51,074 nt of DNA from Burkholderiales bacterium. Lineage in GTDB: Bacteria > Pseudomonadota > Gammaproteobacteria > Burkholderiales > Burkholderiaceae_C. A model generated the notes under the pieces. It was not told where the DNA came from. It made no database searches and saw nothing but the letters and a program-made list of their open reading frames with translations. Positions 24,418 to 31,918 of the stretch are shown here, in pieces; within the stretch, counting starts at the first letter, position 1; each line of letters starts with the position of its first letter. The position numbers were made by a program, and so were the translations under genes. The stretch covers positions 1 through 51,074 of the forward strand of contig JAABRA010000403.1 of NCBI GenBank assembly GCA_011391155.1. Reading direction: 5' to 3'.

Positions 24418-25674
24418 ATGAGTAATGGATTAGGATCAGAAAATTATTGCCTTGCCATGACACTGAACCGAGTTCATCTACCTTCGTCCTCTGGTGCGGT
24501 CCCCGCACACCCGCAGGCCGTTCTTTCAGGCCTGACCGGTGAATTGGGCGCGGGTAGCGACCTCGAACAGTTGCTTGAGCGGTTTTTGGTGTCCATCACC
24601 GCGCTGGCAGGCGCCCAGGCGGGTGCGGTGCGCGTCCTGACCGACGACGGGCGTTCCATGAGGCTGGTGGGGCAGATCGGGTTGCCTGCGCATGTGCTGG
24701 CCGCGGAACGCCTGGTGGCGCGTGATTGCGGCATGTGCGGCGTGGCATCGAGCAGCGATGTGTTGGGATGGGTGGACGACGTTCAGGGCTGCGCCCGACA
24801 CAGTTCAGACCCCTATTTCGGTCTTCAGTGCCAGCGCGTTCTGGCCATATCCTTGCCGCATGGGACTCAGGTTCTCGGAATCTACAATCTTTTTTTCGAA
24901 GCCAATGCCGACATTCCCTTCCAGACTCAGGCCATCCTGCGCCTGATTGGCCAACTGCTTGGCCTTGCCCTGCACAACGCCAGGATCGAACGCGAACGTT
25001 TGCGAATGACGGTGATGAAGGAGCGTCAGGAAATGGTGAACGAGGTGCATGACGCCATTGCCCAGACACTGGCCTACGTGAAGATGCGTCTTCCGCTCCT
25101 GAACGATGCCATGCTGGCCCACGACGACGCGCGTTCGCTCAAGTATTTTTCCGATGTCAAGAAAGCAGTGGGCGAGGTGCATGACAACTTGCGCGAAGTC
25201 ATGACTTACTTTCGTACCCGCATGGACCCACTGGGCTTGCTGCATGCGCTCCACGGCATTGCCGAGGCGTATTTCGATCGCACGGGTATCGAGCTTGAGA
25301 TCCGGAATTCAGCGCAAAATCTGAACTTGACCGACGAACAGGAGGTTCAGGTGTTCCACATTGTTCAGGAGGCGCTGGCCAACATCGCGAAGCACTCGAT
25401 GGCCCGGCGTGCCTTGGTGACGATTCACAAGGCGCCTCAGAAAATTGAATTTTTGATCGAGGACGACGGGCTGGGCATGGCAGCGCCATCGGTGTCCACC
25501 ATCGTGACCATGGCGAGAGGCATGGCACCCTCCACCCACTTCGGACTTGAAATCATGCAGGGCCGCGCGCGGCGACTGGGCGGCCACATCGAGGTGGGCA
25601 AAAATGACGGCGGCGGAACCCGGGTTCGATTGGTGATACCAACGAAATCTTTGGCGTCCGGGGAGGTCACATGA
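24418..25674 (+). CDS. soluble NarX-like sensor histidine kinase with GAF domain
   Basis: The start is uncertain: ATG at 24418 (418 aa) or 24457. No transmembrane segment is seen. A GAF-like sensor domain covers about residues 40-200, with a cysteine group RDCGMCG plus two more (QGCARH, LQCQR) that recalls the cysteine cluster of NarX central modules. The HisKA_3 phosphorylation box (EMVNEVHDAIAQTLAYVK) is near residue 207. An HATPase_c domain follows, with N box EALANIAKHS and G box IEDDGLGM. The conserved His and the class match NarX/NarQ/NreB. The stop overlaps the response-regulator start. A sensor of oxidised sulfur or redox state is inferred from context only. Confidence 0.88.
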   Translation: MSNGLGSENYCLAMTLNRVHLPSSSGAVPAHPQAVLSGLTGELGAGSDLEQLLERFLVSITALAGAQAGAVRVLTDDGRSMRLVGQIGLPAHVLAAERLVARDCGMCGVASSSDVLGWVDDVQGCARHSSDPYFGLQCQRVLAISLPHGTQVLGIYNLFFEANADIPFQTQAILRLIGQLLGLALHNARIERERLRMTVMKERQEMVNEVHDAIAQTLAYVKMRLPLLNDAMLAHDDARSLKYFSDVKKAVGEVHDNLREVMTYFRTRMDPLGLLHALHGIAEAYFDRTGIELEIRNSAQNLNLTDEQEVQVFHIVQEALANIAKHSMARRALVTIHKAPQKIEFLIEDDGLGMAAPSVSTIVTMARGMAPSTHFGLEIMQGRARRLGGHIEVGKNDGGGTRVRLVIPTKSLASGEVT

Positions 25675-26381
25675 CGGCACGAACCCGAGTGATGCTGGTG
25701 GATGACCACGCACTGTGTCGCAGCGGACTGACTGAACTGCTGGAACACCGGGGTGACATGACCGTCGTGATGGCCACGGGTGACCCGACGCAGGTGGTTC
25801 CGTTGTTGCGAGAGCACCAGCCTGACCTGATGGTGCTGGACTTGCGACTTGCCACGACAGACGGCTTGAGTGTGCTGCGCATGATCCGGTCGGAGGGTTG
25901 CGATACCCCGGTGGTCATCCTCACCATGAGCGATAGCGAGGACGACCTTTCTGCAGCGCTGCGTGCTGGCGTTCGGGGCTACCTGCTCAAGGACATGGAG
26001 CCCGAGGAGGTGATTGACGCGATTGGCCGCGCCGCCCGCGGCGAGATGGTCGTGGCCTCGGCCATGACCCTGAAACTGGCCCAGATCCTGCAATCCGGGC
26101 CAAAAGTATCGGTCATGGGTGACCTGGTGGCCTCGCTGACCGAGCGCGAGCGTGAGGTGCTGGACCATGTGGCCCGAGGCCAGAGCAATAAGGTTATCGC
26201 GCAGGCCCTGGACATCAGTCACAACACCGTCAAACTGCATGTGCGCCACATCATGGACAAACTCAACCTTCGCTCGCGGGTGGAAGCTGCCGTGTTTGCT
26301 TTCGAATACCGCCGTTCGCCGGATGGGGCCAAGGCGGCCGATGCCGCTGCCAATAAATTGAAAGGCTTGCCGCACCCATAG
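25671..26381 (+). CDS. NarL-family response regulator
   Basis: The 236-residue protein has a receiver domain (VDDHALCRSGL, phospho-Asp in LMVLDLRLA near residue 57, conserved Thr in VILTMSDS and Lys in YLLKDMEPEE). A LuxR-type HTH domain begins LTEREREVLDHVARGQSNKVIA. Its recognition helix region NTVKLHVRHIMDKLNLRSRVEAAVF is close to that of E. coli NarL (TVKVHVKH), keeping the lysine that reads the TACYYMT heptamer. This supports it as the binder of the four box clusters in this window. The gene ends one base before the convergent cobA stop, with no gap. Confidence 0.9.
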   Translation: MTARTRVMLVDDHALCRSGLTELLEHRGDMTVVMATGDPTQVVPLLREHQPDLMVLDLRLATTDGLSVLRMIRSEGCDTPVVILTMSDSEDDLSAALRAGVRGYLLKDMEPEEVIDAIGRAARGEMVVASAMTLKLAQILQSGPKVSVMGDLVASLTEREREVLDHVARGQSNKVIAQALDISHNTVKLHVRHIMDKLNLRSRVEAAVFAFEYRRSPDGAKAADAAANKLKGLPHP

Positions 26382-27185
26382 TCAACAACGGACCGTTGCG
26401 GTGGCTTCCGTGGCCAGCGGATTGAACCAGGCCAGTGCATCGTGCAGTCGGACGACCTCCCCAATGATGGTGAGGGAAGGGGACCTGAGGCCGGCTTGCA
26501 AGACCTTCTCGGGCATGTCGGCCAGCGTTCCCGTCACCACTCTCTGGGTGGCAATGCTGCCGTCCTGTACCACGGCGATGGGCCGGGAGGGCGGCGCGCC
26601 ATGCGCCATCAGCTGGCGGCAGATCTCGGGCAGTCCGCCCAGCCCCATGTAGATCACCACGGTCTGTGCGGGACGGACCAGATTGTGCCAGTCCAGGTCG
26701 GCGCTTCCATCCTTGAGGTGGCCGGTCACGAACAGACAGCTTTGGGCGTAGTCGCGGTGCGTCAGCGGGATGCCCGCATAGCTTGAAACGCCTGACGCCG
26801 CGGTTACGCCTGGCACGACTTCAAAGGCAATGCCTTGCGCCGCCAAGGCCTGCAGTTCCTCACCGCCGCGCCCGAAAATGAATGGGTCTCCGCCTTTGAG
26901 CCGAACCACCTGTTTGCCGTCGCGGGCGAGCTTTACCAGCAATCCGTTGATCTGTTCCTGCCGCATGGTGTGCTCGTTTCGGCGCTTGCCCGCATAGATG
27001 CGCTCCGCAGTGGACGAGACGAAGTCAAGCACGGCACTGGACACCAGGTGGTCGTAGACGACCACCTCGGCTTTCTGTAGAAGGTGCACGGCGCGAAGCG
27101 TCAGCAACTCCGGATCGCCCGGACCACCGCCTACGAGGTACACGCGCCCGGCAAGGCCGGTCATTGGCGTGTTGTTGGCGATCAA
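26382..27185 (-). CDS. cobA: uroporphyrinogen-III C-methyltransferase (siroheme synthesis)
   Basis: The protein is a single-domain [22 protein letters not shown] at the N terminus, [22 protein letters not shown], the SAM-site stretch [16 protein letters not shown], and [22 protein letters not shown]. It makes precorrin-2 from uroporphyrinogen III, the first step to the siroheme of DsrAB. The start may be TTG at 27185, overlapping the dsrR stop as TTGA, or ATG at 27164. It closes the dsr operon, which fits a dedicated cofactor supply. Its end is directly adjacent to the end of the convergent response-regulator gene. Confidence 0.92.
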   Translation of the reverse strand: MIANNTPMTGLAGRVYLVGGGPGDPELLTLRAVHLLQKAEVVVYDHLVSSAVLDFVSSTAERIYAGKRRNEHTMRQEQINGLLVKLARDGKQVVRLKGGDPFIFGRGGEELQALAAQGIAFEVVPGVTAASGVSSYAGIPLTHRDYAQSCLFVTGHLKDGSADLDWHNLVRPAQTVVIYMGLGGLPEICRQLMAHGAPPSRPIAVVQDGSIATQRVVTGTLADMPEKVLQAGLRSPSLTIIGEVVRLHDALAWFNPLATEATATVRC

Positions 27186-27565
27186 TGGGTGCGCCCCTTG
27201 CTGGCACAGCCGCCCGTCGCGCAGCCCCCGCTGCCGCAGCCGCTGCCCGAGGCGGACGCTTGATCGGCCTCGCCCTGAAAATCCCGCGCATCGATGAAGA
27301 TGAAATTGAATTCGCCCGGGCTCAGTTCCACATAGTCCAGCACGGTGTCGGCCAGCAGGACCTGAGACGCGCCGGCAATCACCACGGCCACCCCGTTCAG
27401 GTCGAGTTTCATGTCTTCCTCGGTGGGATCGTCAAAGCCCATGCCGTACTGCCTCGAGCCGTCCGGATCGATCTTTGCGGCAATGCGCAAGGCCATCTCC
27501 TGGGCCCCGCTGTTGGCGGCGGCCTGCTGAATTTGCTGTGCGGCCGTGCTGGTCAATGTAAACAT
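27182..27565 (-). CDS. dsrR: DsrR, A-type iron-sulfur carrier-like protein
   Basis: The 127-residue protein has the IscA/HesB fold pattern ([64 protein letters not shown]) but lacks the first scaffold cysteine. That is as described for DsrR of Allochromatium. Unusually, it has a Gly/Ser-rich C-terminal tail with three cysteines ([14 protein letters not shown]), which could bind a cluster or metal. It stands between dsrN and cobA, the usual dsrR position. Confidence 0.85.
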   Translation of the reverse strand: MFTLTSTAAQQIQQAAANSGAQEMALRIAAKIDPDGSRQYGMGFDDPTEEDMKLDLNGVAVVIAGASQVLLADTVLDYVELSPGEFNFIFIDARDFQGEADQASASGSGCGSGGCATGGCASKGRTH

Positions 27566-27634
27566 GTGATGCTCCTTATCGGTTGGGGGCAGGGTGGTGT
27601 TGCTGTGGGTCGCCGTGGTCTACCCGGAGATTTT

Positions 27635-29389
27635 CTAATGCTCGCCCTTGGTCTTCAAGAGCCCCGCCAGGCGGTTGCCTTGCTTCTGAGGTCCGCCGAC
27701 GGGGAAGAGCTCGTGAAGGTAGTGGTTGTTGCCGCGCGCCGGCCCCCAGGCCTTGGCAAAGTGCCAGATCATCGCGCGCACTTGCGCCTGCACCCGGTGT
27801 TCATCGTAGTAGGCGCGCAGGAAGTGGATAACCTGCCAATGCTCGTCGGTCAGTACCAGGCCTTCCGCTTGCGCCTGGGCCCGTGCGAAGTCTTCGGACC
27901 AGTCGTCCAGGTTTTTCAGGTAGCCTTCGACGTCGGTGGTGATGGCCTGGCCATGGACCTCAATGGTGCGTGTGTTTGCCATGGTCTGCTGTTGGAGAGA
28001 TTCCTTGTGCGAGCGAACAAAGGCCACAAACTGCGCCGCCCATTCCGACCCAGAACCGCTGCGAAGATGGGCATAGGAGGCCAGCACGTTGCGGTGGACG
28101 ATGCCATCGTGCCGGCCATCGACGCCATGACCGCGCAGTACCTTGTAGGCGAATTTCTGGTCAGGTGCCAGGTTTTCAAGGCTGGAATAGTGAAATTCGT
28201 GACCCCGCAGGCCCTGCGGCGCGGCGGCCCCGGCAGCGGACCAGGGCGCATCGGGCGTGGTCTGAAGTTCCACGTAGCCGCGTCCCACCGGCCGCTCGTG
28301 CATCACCACGTCCGCTGGCAGTGCGCCGGCCATCTGGTACACCTGCCCTTTCCACTGCAGCGTGCGGGCCAGGTACATCAGGCCGCCGCATTCGGCATAC
28401 ACCGGCAGACCCGACTCCACTGCCCTACGGATGTCCTGGCGCAGCGCGGCATTGGCCTGCAGTTGCGCCATGAACATTTCCGGGAAACCGCCACCGATGA
28501 ACAGGCCGTCCACTTGAGGCAGGCTGGGGTCTTGCAAGGTGTTGAACGGGATGATCTCGGCACCGGCCGCTTCCAGCGCCTGCAGATCGTCCGGGTAATA
28601 AAAGCCGAACGCAGAGTCACGCGCCAGACCGATGCGGACCCGCGGTGGCGGCGGAGCCACCACTGTTGCGGCGCCGGTTGGCGTGCCGGGGCGCGCGGGC
28701 ATCGCCGTAGCAGTTTCGGCGAGCTTCAGCACCTGCGGCAAATCAACCTGCGCGGCAATCAGTTCGCCCATGGCGCCCACGCGCCGCGCGGCATCATTGA
28801 TTTCATGGTTGGGCATCAAGCCCAGGTGGCGTTCGACAATCGCCAGCCTCGGGTCATGGCCAATGGCGCCCAGCACCGGCACATCGGTGTAATGTTCGAT
28901 CACCGCGCGCAGCTTGGACTCGTGCCGCGCGCCGCCCAGCTGGTTCAGGATGACCCCCGCGATGCGAATGTCCCGATCGAATGCCTGGTAGCCCAGGATC
29001 AGCGGCGCGATGCCGCGCGTCATGCCGCGCGCATCCAGTACCAGTACCACGGGCAGTCCCAGCAGCTTGGCCAGCGCGGCATTGCTGTTGCTGCCGTCCA
29101 AGGCGAGCCCGTCGTAAAGGCCCTTGTTGCCTTCAATGATGCTGATGTCGACCTCTGAGGTGTGACGCAGGAAGCAGGCAGAGATCTGCCCCGGAGTCAT
29201 CAGGAATGGGTCGAGGTTGTAGCAGGCGCGCCCGCAGGCCTCGCTTAGCCACATGGGGTCGATGAAATCGGGCCCCTTCTTGAAGGGCTGCACGGACAAG
29301 CCCCGCGCCGACAGCGCGGCGCACAGTCCCACCGTGATGGTTGTCTTGCCCGAAGACTTGTGAGCGGCTGAAACCAGGAAACCCAACAT
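27635..29389 (-). CDS. dsrN: DsrN (siroheme amidase, CbiA-like) fused to a cysteine-less DsrC/TusE-like domain
   Basis: One open frame of 584 codons holds two proteins. Residues 1-465 are DsrN, a CobB/CbiA-type glutamine amidotransferase that makes siroheme amide: P-loop SAAHKSSGKTT, class I GATase nucleophile YAECGGLMYLAR and REG-FHYSS region near 425. Residues 470-584 are a DsrC/TusE-like domain (VEGYLKNLDDWS, LTDEHWQVIHFLRAYYDEH, YLHELFPVGGPQKQG). Its C terminus, LLKTKGEH, lacks both redox cysteines of DsrC. An internal ATG at 27980-27982 (MANTRT) has only a distant AAGGAA upstream, so the fusion reading is favoured, but separate internal translation is possible. Confidence 0.88.
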   Translation of the reverse strand: MLGFLVSAAHKSSGKTTITVGLCAALSARGLSVQPFKKGPDFIDPMWLSEACGRACYNLDPFLMTPGQISACFLRHTSEVDISIIEGNKGLYDGLALDGSNSNAALAKLLGLPVVLVLDARGMTRGIAPLILGYQAFDRDIRIAGVILNQLGGARHESKLRAVIEHYTDVPVLGAIGHDPRLAIVERHLGLMPNHEINDAARRVGAMGELIAAQVDLPQVLKLAETATAMPARPGTPTGAATVVAPPPPRVRIGLARDSAFGFYYPDDLQALEAAGAEIIPFNTLQDPSLPQVDGLFIGGGFPEMFMAQLQANAALRQDIRRAVESGLPVYAECGGLMYLARTLQWKGQVYQMAGALPADVVMHERPVGRGYVELQTTPDAPWSAAGAAAPQGLRGHEFHYSSLENLAPDQKFAYKVLRGHGVDGRHDGIVHRNVLASYAHLRSGSGSEWAAQFVAFVRSHKESLQQQTMANTRTIEVHGQAITTDVEGYLKNLDDWSEDFARAQAQAEGLVLTDEHWQVIHFLRAYYDEHRVQAQVRAMIWHFAKAWGPARGNNHYLHELFPVGGPQKQGNRLAGLLKTKGEH

Positions 29390-29401
29390 GCCTGACGGAA
29401 C

Positions 29402-30619
29402 TCAGGCTGTAGCCGCGGCGGCTGGGGTACCCAAGCTGTCAGCGGCGTCCAGCCGTTCCGGCAGAAAGCGCAGGAACTTCAGGGCCAGCATGACGATCAG
29501 GCCTGCGACGGCTACGCCGCCAAAGCCCAGCAACCACTCCGGCAGGGCGGGCGTGTACGGATTCACCACGCCATCATGGAAGCTGCTGCTAACCTGCCGG
29601 CCAGGGAACATCACCAGCGGGAAGGCCTGACCGCCGACGATGGTGACCCACATCTGCGCAAACCCGCCGCCCACCACCAGCAGCGTGGCTACCGCTATAC
29701 GGCCGCGCAGTTCGCCAATGCGCGGGTGCAGCAGCAAGACCATCGGCACGATCCCGCCCAGCACCACCTGGCCCAGCCAGAACAGGGCGGTGTGCACGCC
29801 GCCATCGAGCAGGATAAAGCGCTCGAAATCATGGTGTTTGGTGAAATACAGGTTGGTCAGGTGATAGACCAGCACGAAATAGAAGCCCGCCGCAACGAAG
29901 ATAACCTGCAGTCGCGCAAAGTGTGCCAGCAGCCTGGCATCCAGCGGGCGTCCACTGCCTTTGAAGGCCAGCATCAGCACCAGAAGGAATACGGCCAGGC
30001 CATAGCTCAGCGACAACGCGATGAACATGGGCGCGAGTAGCGCGGAATCAAACGCCTGTCGTGCGACCAAGAAGCCAAAGATTGAGCCGGTGCCAGTGGT
30101 CAGCGCCATGCGCCAGATGAAGGCGAAAAGACCCGCCATCGGCGTAAAACGCTGTGCGCTGCGCTCCATCATGGTCCACAGGTAGGCGATGACAAAACCC
30201 ATGAAGCCGGTGTACAGGAAGATGTTCAGGGCAAAAATCGACTTGAAGTTGAAGTGCGTCATGGCCACGATCAGGCGGTCGGGCCGCCCCAGGTCGAGCA
30301 TCAGCACCGTCAGTCCGCCGAGCAGCAGGGCTATCGCCAGCAGGCCGGACAGAGGCGCCAACGGCTTGAATTCCGTCTTGCCGAAGACCGATGCCATCGA
30401 GGCTACGTTCAGCGCACCCGAGGCTGCGACAACCAGAAAAACGGCAAACACATGCGGCAAGCCCCACACGATCTGGTTGTTCATGCCGGTGACGATGTGG
30501 CCGTGGTGTTCCATGAACCACACCGCCCCCATGCCGATCAGGGTGACCAGTGCCAACGCGCCCAGCAGCAGGTAGTAGCCCGGGCTCGTGCCCTCCAGTT
30601 CACGCAGTGAAATTTTCAT
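29402..30619 (-). CDS. dsrP: DsrP, NrfD-type membrane subunit of the DsrMKJOP complex
   Basis: The 405-residue protein has ten hydrophobic segments of the NrfD/HybB family, starting after MKISLRELEGTSPGYYLLL. It contains LDLGRPDRLIVAMTHFNFKS in the third segment loop, a stretch kept in DsrP. It exchanges electrons with quinone as part of DsrMKJOP. It is between dsrO (18 bp upstream) and dsrN (12 bp downstream). Confidence 0.92.
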   Translation of the reverse strand: MKISLRELEGTSPGYYLLLGALALVTLIGMGAVWFMEHHGHIVTGMNNQIVWGLPHVFAVFLVVAASGALNVASMASVFGKTEFKPLAPLSGLLAIALLLGGLTVLMLDLGRPDRLIVAMTHFNFKSIFALNIFLYTGFMGFVIAYLWTMMERSAQRFTPMAGLFAFIWRMALTTGTGSIFGFLVARQAFDSALLAPMFIALSLSYGLAVFLLVLMLAFKGSGRPLDARLLAHFARLQVIFVAAGFYFVLVYHLTNLYFTKHHDFERFILLDGGVHTALFWLGQVVLGGIVPMVLLLHPRIGELRGRIAVATLLVVGGGFAQMWVTIVGGQAFPLVMFPGRQVSSSFHDGVVNPYTPALPEWLLGFGGVAVAGLIVMLALKFLRFLPERLDAADSLGTPAAAATA

Positions 30620-30637
30620 GGGTCATGCCTTCCTGCT

Positions 30638-31417
30638 TCAAATGCCGTTGTAGCGCACGCCGGTGTTCAGATTCAGGTCCTCCCGGATCTGGCGCGAAGG
30701 GTAGCCAGCCAGGCGCTTTGATATGTCGCTGTTTGGGTCGTTCAGGTCGCCGAAGAGGATGGCGCCGTGGCCAGCGTCCGAGCAGGCGCTCACGCAGGCG
30801 GGCATCTCGCCCTTGTCGACTTTGTGTACGCACAGCGTGCAACCTTCGACCGTGCCCATACCGCGCGGCACGTCGGCTTTCTGGTTCGTCAGCGGTTCAT
30901 GCACGAACGACCGCGCCTTGTACGGGCATGCCATGACGCAATACCGGCAGCCGATGCAGATGTGCTTGTCGACCAGTACGATCCCGTCGGCCCGTTTGAA
31001 CGAGGCACCTGTGGGGCAGACATCGACGCAGGGCGGCTCGGCGCAGTGCTGGCACATCATGGGCAGGGACTGGGTGTTTCCGGTGCGCACTTCCTTGATC
31101 TCGATCTTGCGAATCCACTGGGAATCCGTGAGTCGGGTTCCACCAGAGAGACCGTTTTCTGTGTTGCAGGCGGTGACGCAGTCGGTGCAACCGCTGGAAC
31201 ACTTGCCACTGTCGATCAGCATGCCCCAGCGGACCTTGGTACTGGCACCCTGGCTTGCGGGAGTGTCAGCGCTGGCCGCCTGCGCGATCTCGATCAGTCG
31301 CACGCCAGGCGCAATCATGACACCGGCCAGTCCGGCGGCAGCAACGCCCAGGAAGCCGCGTCGGCCCAGTTTTTGCGCCGACGACTGGGTAGAGGGTGTC
31401 TTGGTATCCTGCGTCAT
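30638..31417 (-). CDS. dsrO: DsrO, periplasmic iron-sulfur subunit of DsrMKJOP
   Basis: I place the start at 31417, where ATG overlaps the dsrJ stop (ATGA), giving 259 residues. The N terminus has a Tat signal (LGRRGFLGVAAAGLAG). Four ferredoxin-type groups follow: CSSGCTDCVTACN, CQHCAEPPCVDVCP, CIGCRYCVMACPYK and CTLCVHK with CVSACSDAGHG. DsrO links the periplasmic haems of DsrJ to DsrP. The longer upstream frame overlaps dsrJ and adds no family features. Confidence 0.92.
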   Translation of the reverse strand: MTQDTKTPSTQSSAQKLGRRGFLGVAAAGLAGVMIAPGVRLIEIAQAASADTPASQGASTKVRWGMLIDSGKCSSGCTDCVTACNTENGLSGGTRLTDSQWIRKIEIKEVRTGNTQSLPMMCQHCAEPPCVDVCPTGASFKRADGIVLVDKHICIGCRYCVMACPYKARSFVHEPLTNQKADVPRGMGTVEGCTLCVHKVDKGEMPACVSACSDAGHGAILFGDLNDPNSDISKRLAGYPSRQIREDLNLNTGVRYNGI

Positions 31418-31914
31418 GGCTTGACCTGTTGCTGCAGTGCCACCCCGTGCAGCTGCGGCCCAGCTGCGTTTTGAGCCGGCTTTGTCTGGGGCGACGGGTG
31501 TTGGGCGGCGGTCGGTTCGGGCTTGGTGGAATGGCACTCGAAACAGTCGATCTTGACTGCAGCGTAGCTATGGCAACTCTGGCAGAAGTTGGTGCTTGCC
31601 GCTGCCACGCTGTTGGTCGTCTGGCTGGCGTGGCATGCAATGCACGCCTTCAGGCTGTACTTTGCGCCTCGAATGCCGCCGTGCATGGTGTCGTCGCGCT
31701 GGTGCTTGAGCAACTCCATGTGATTGCGTCGCATGAAGGCAGGGTCGTCCACACACTTGTCACCACGAGCGCTTTCGATCACTGGCTGCGGGACGCGTCC
31801 GGCGGTTTTGGGGGCTGCACCGCTGGCCATGGCTGTGACGCCGGACGCCAGCAACAGGCCCATCATGCATACCCTGCGAAGTGCCGTTAACGGAAAACCA
31901 GCGTACGCACGCAT
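31414..31914 (-). CDS. dsrJ: DsrJ, periplasmic triheme cytochrome c
   Basis: The ATG at 31914 lies five bases after dsrL and gives 166 residues; a longer frame would run into dsrL. A signal anchor (residues about 10-30, ending VTAMASG) precedes three haem sites, CIACH, CQSCH and CFECH. The cysteine in RGDKCVDDPAFMRRNHM matches the position of the unusual Cys ligand proposed for one DsrJ haem. A Pro/Gln-rich tail ends the protein. It is part of DsrMKJOP. Confidence 0.9.
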   Translation of the reverse strand: MRAYAGFPLTALRRVCMMGLLLASGVTAMASGAAPKTAGRVPQPVIESARGDKCVDDPAFMRRNHMELLKHQRDDTMHGGIRGAKYSLKACIACHASQTTNSVAAASTNFCQSCHSYAAVKIDCFECHSTKPEPTAAQHPSPQTKPAQNAAGPQLHGVALQQQVKP

Positions 31915-31918
31915 GGAG

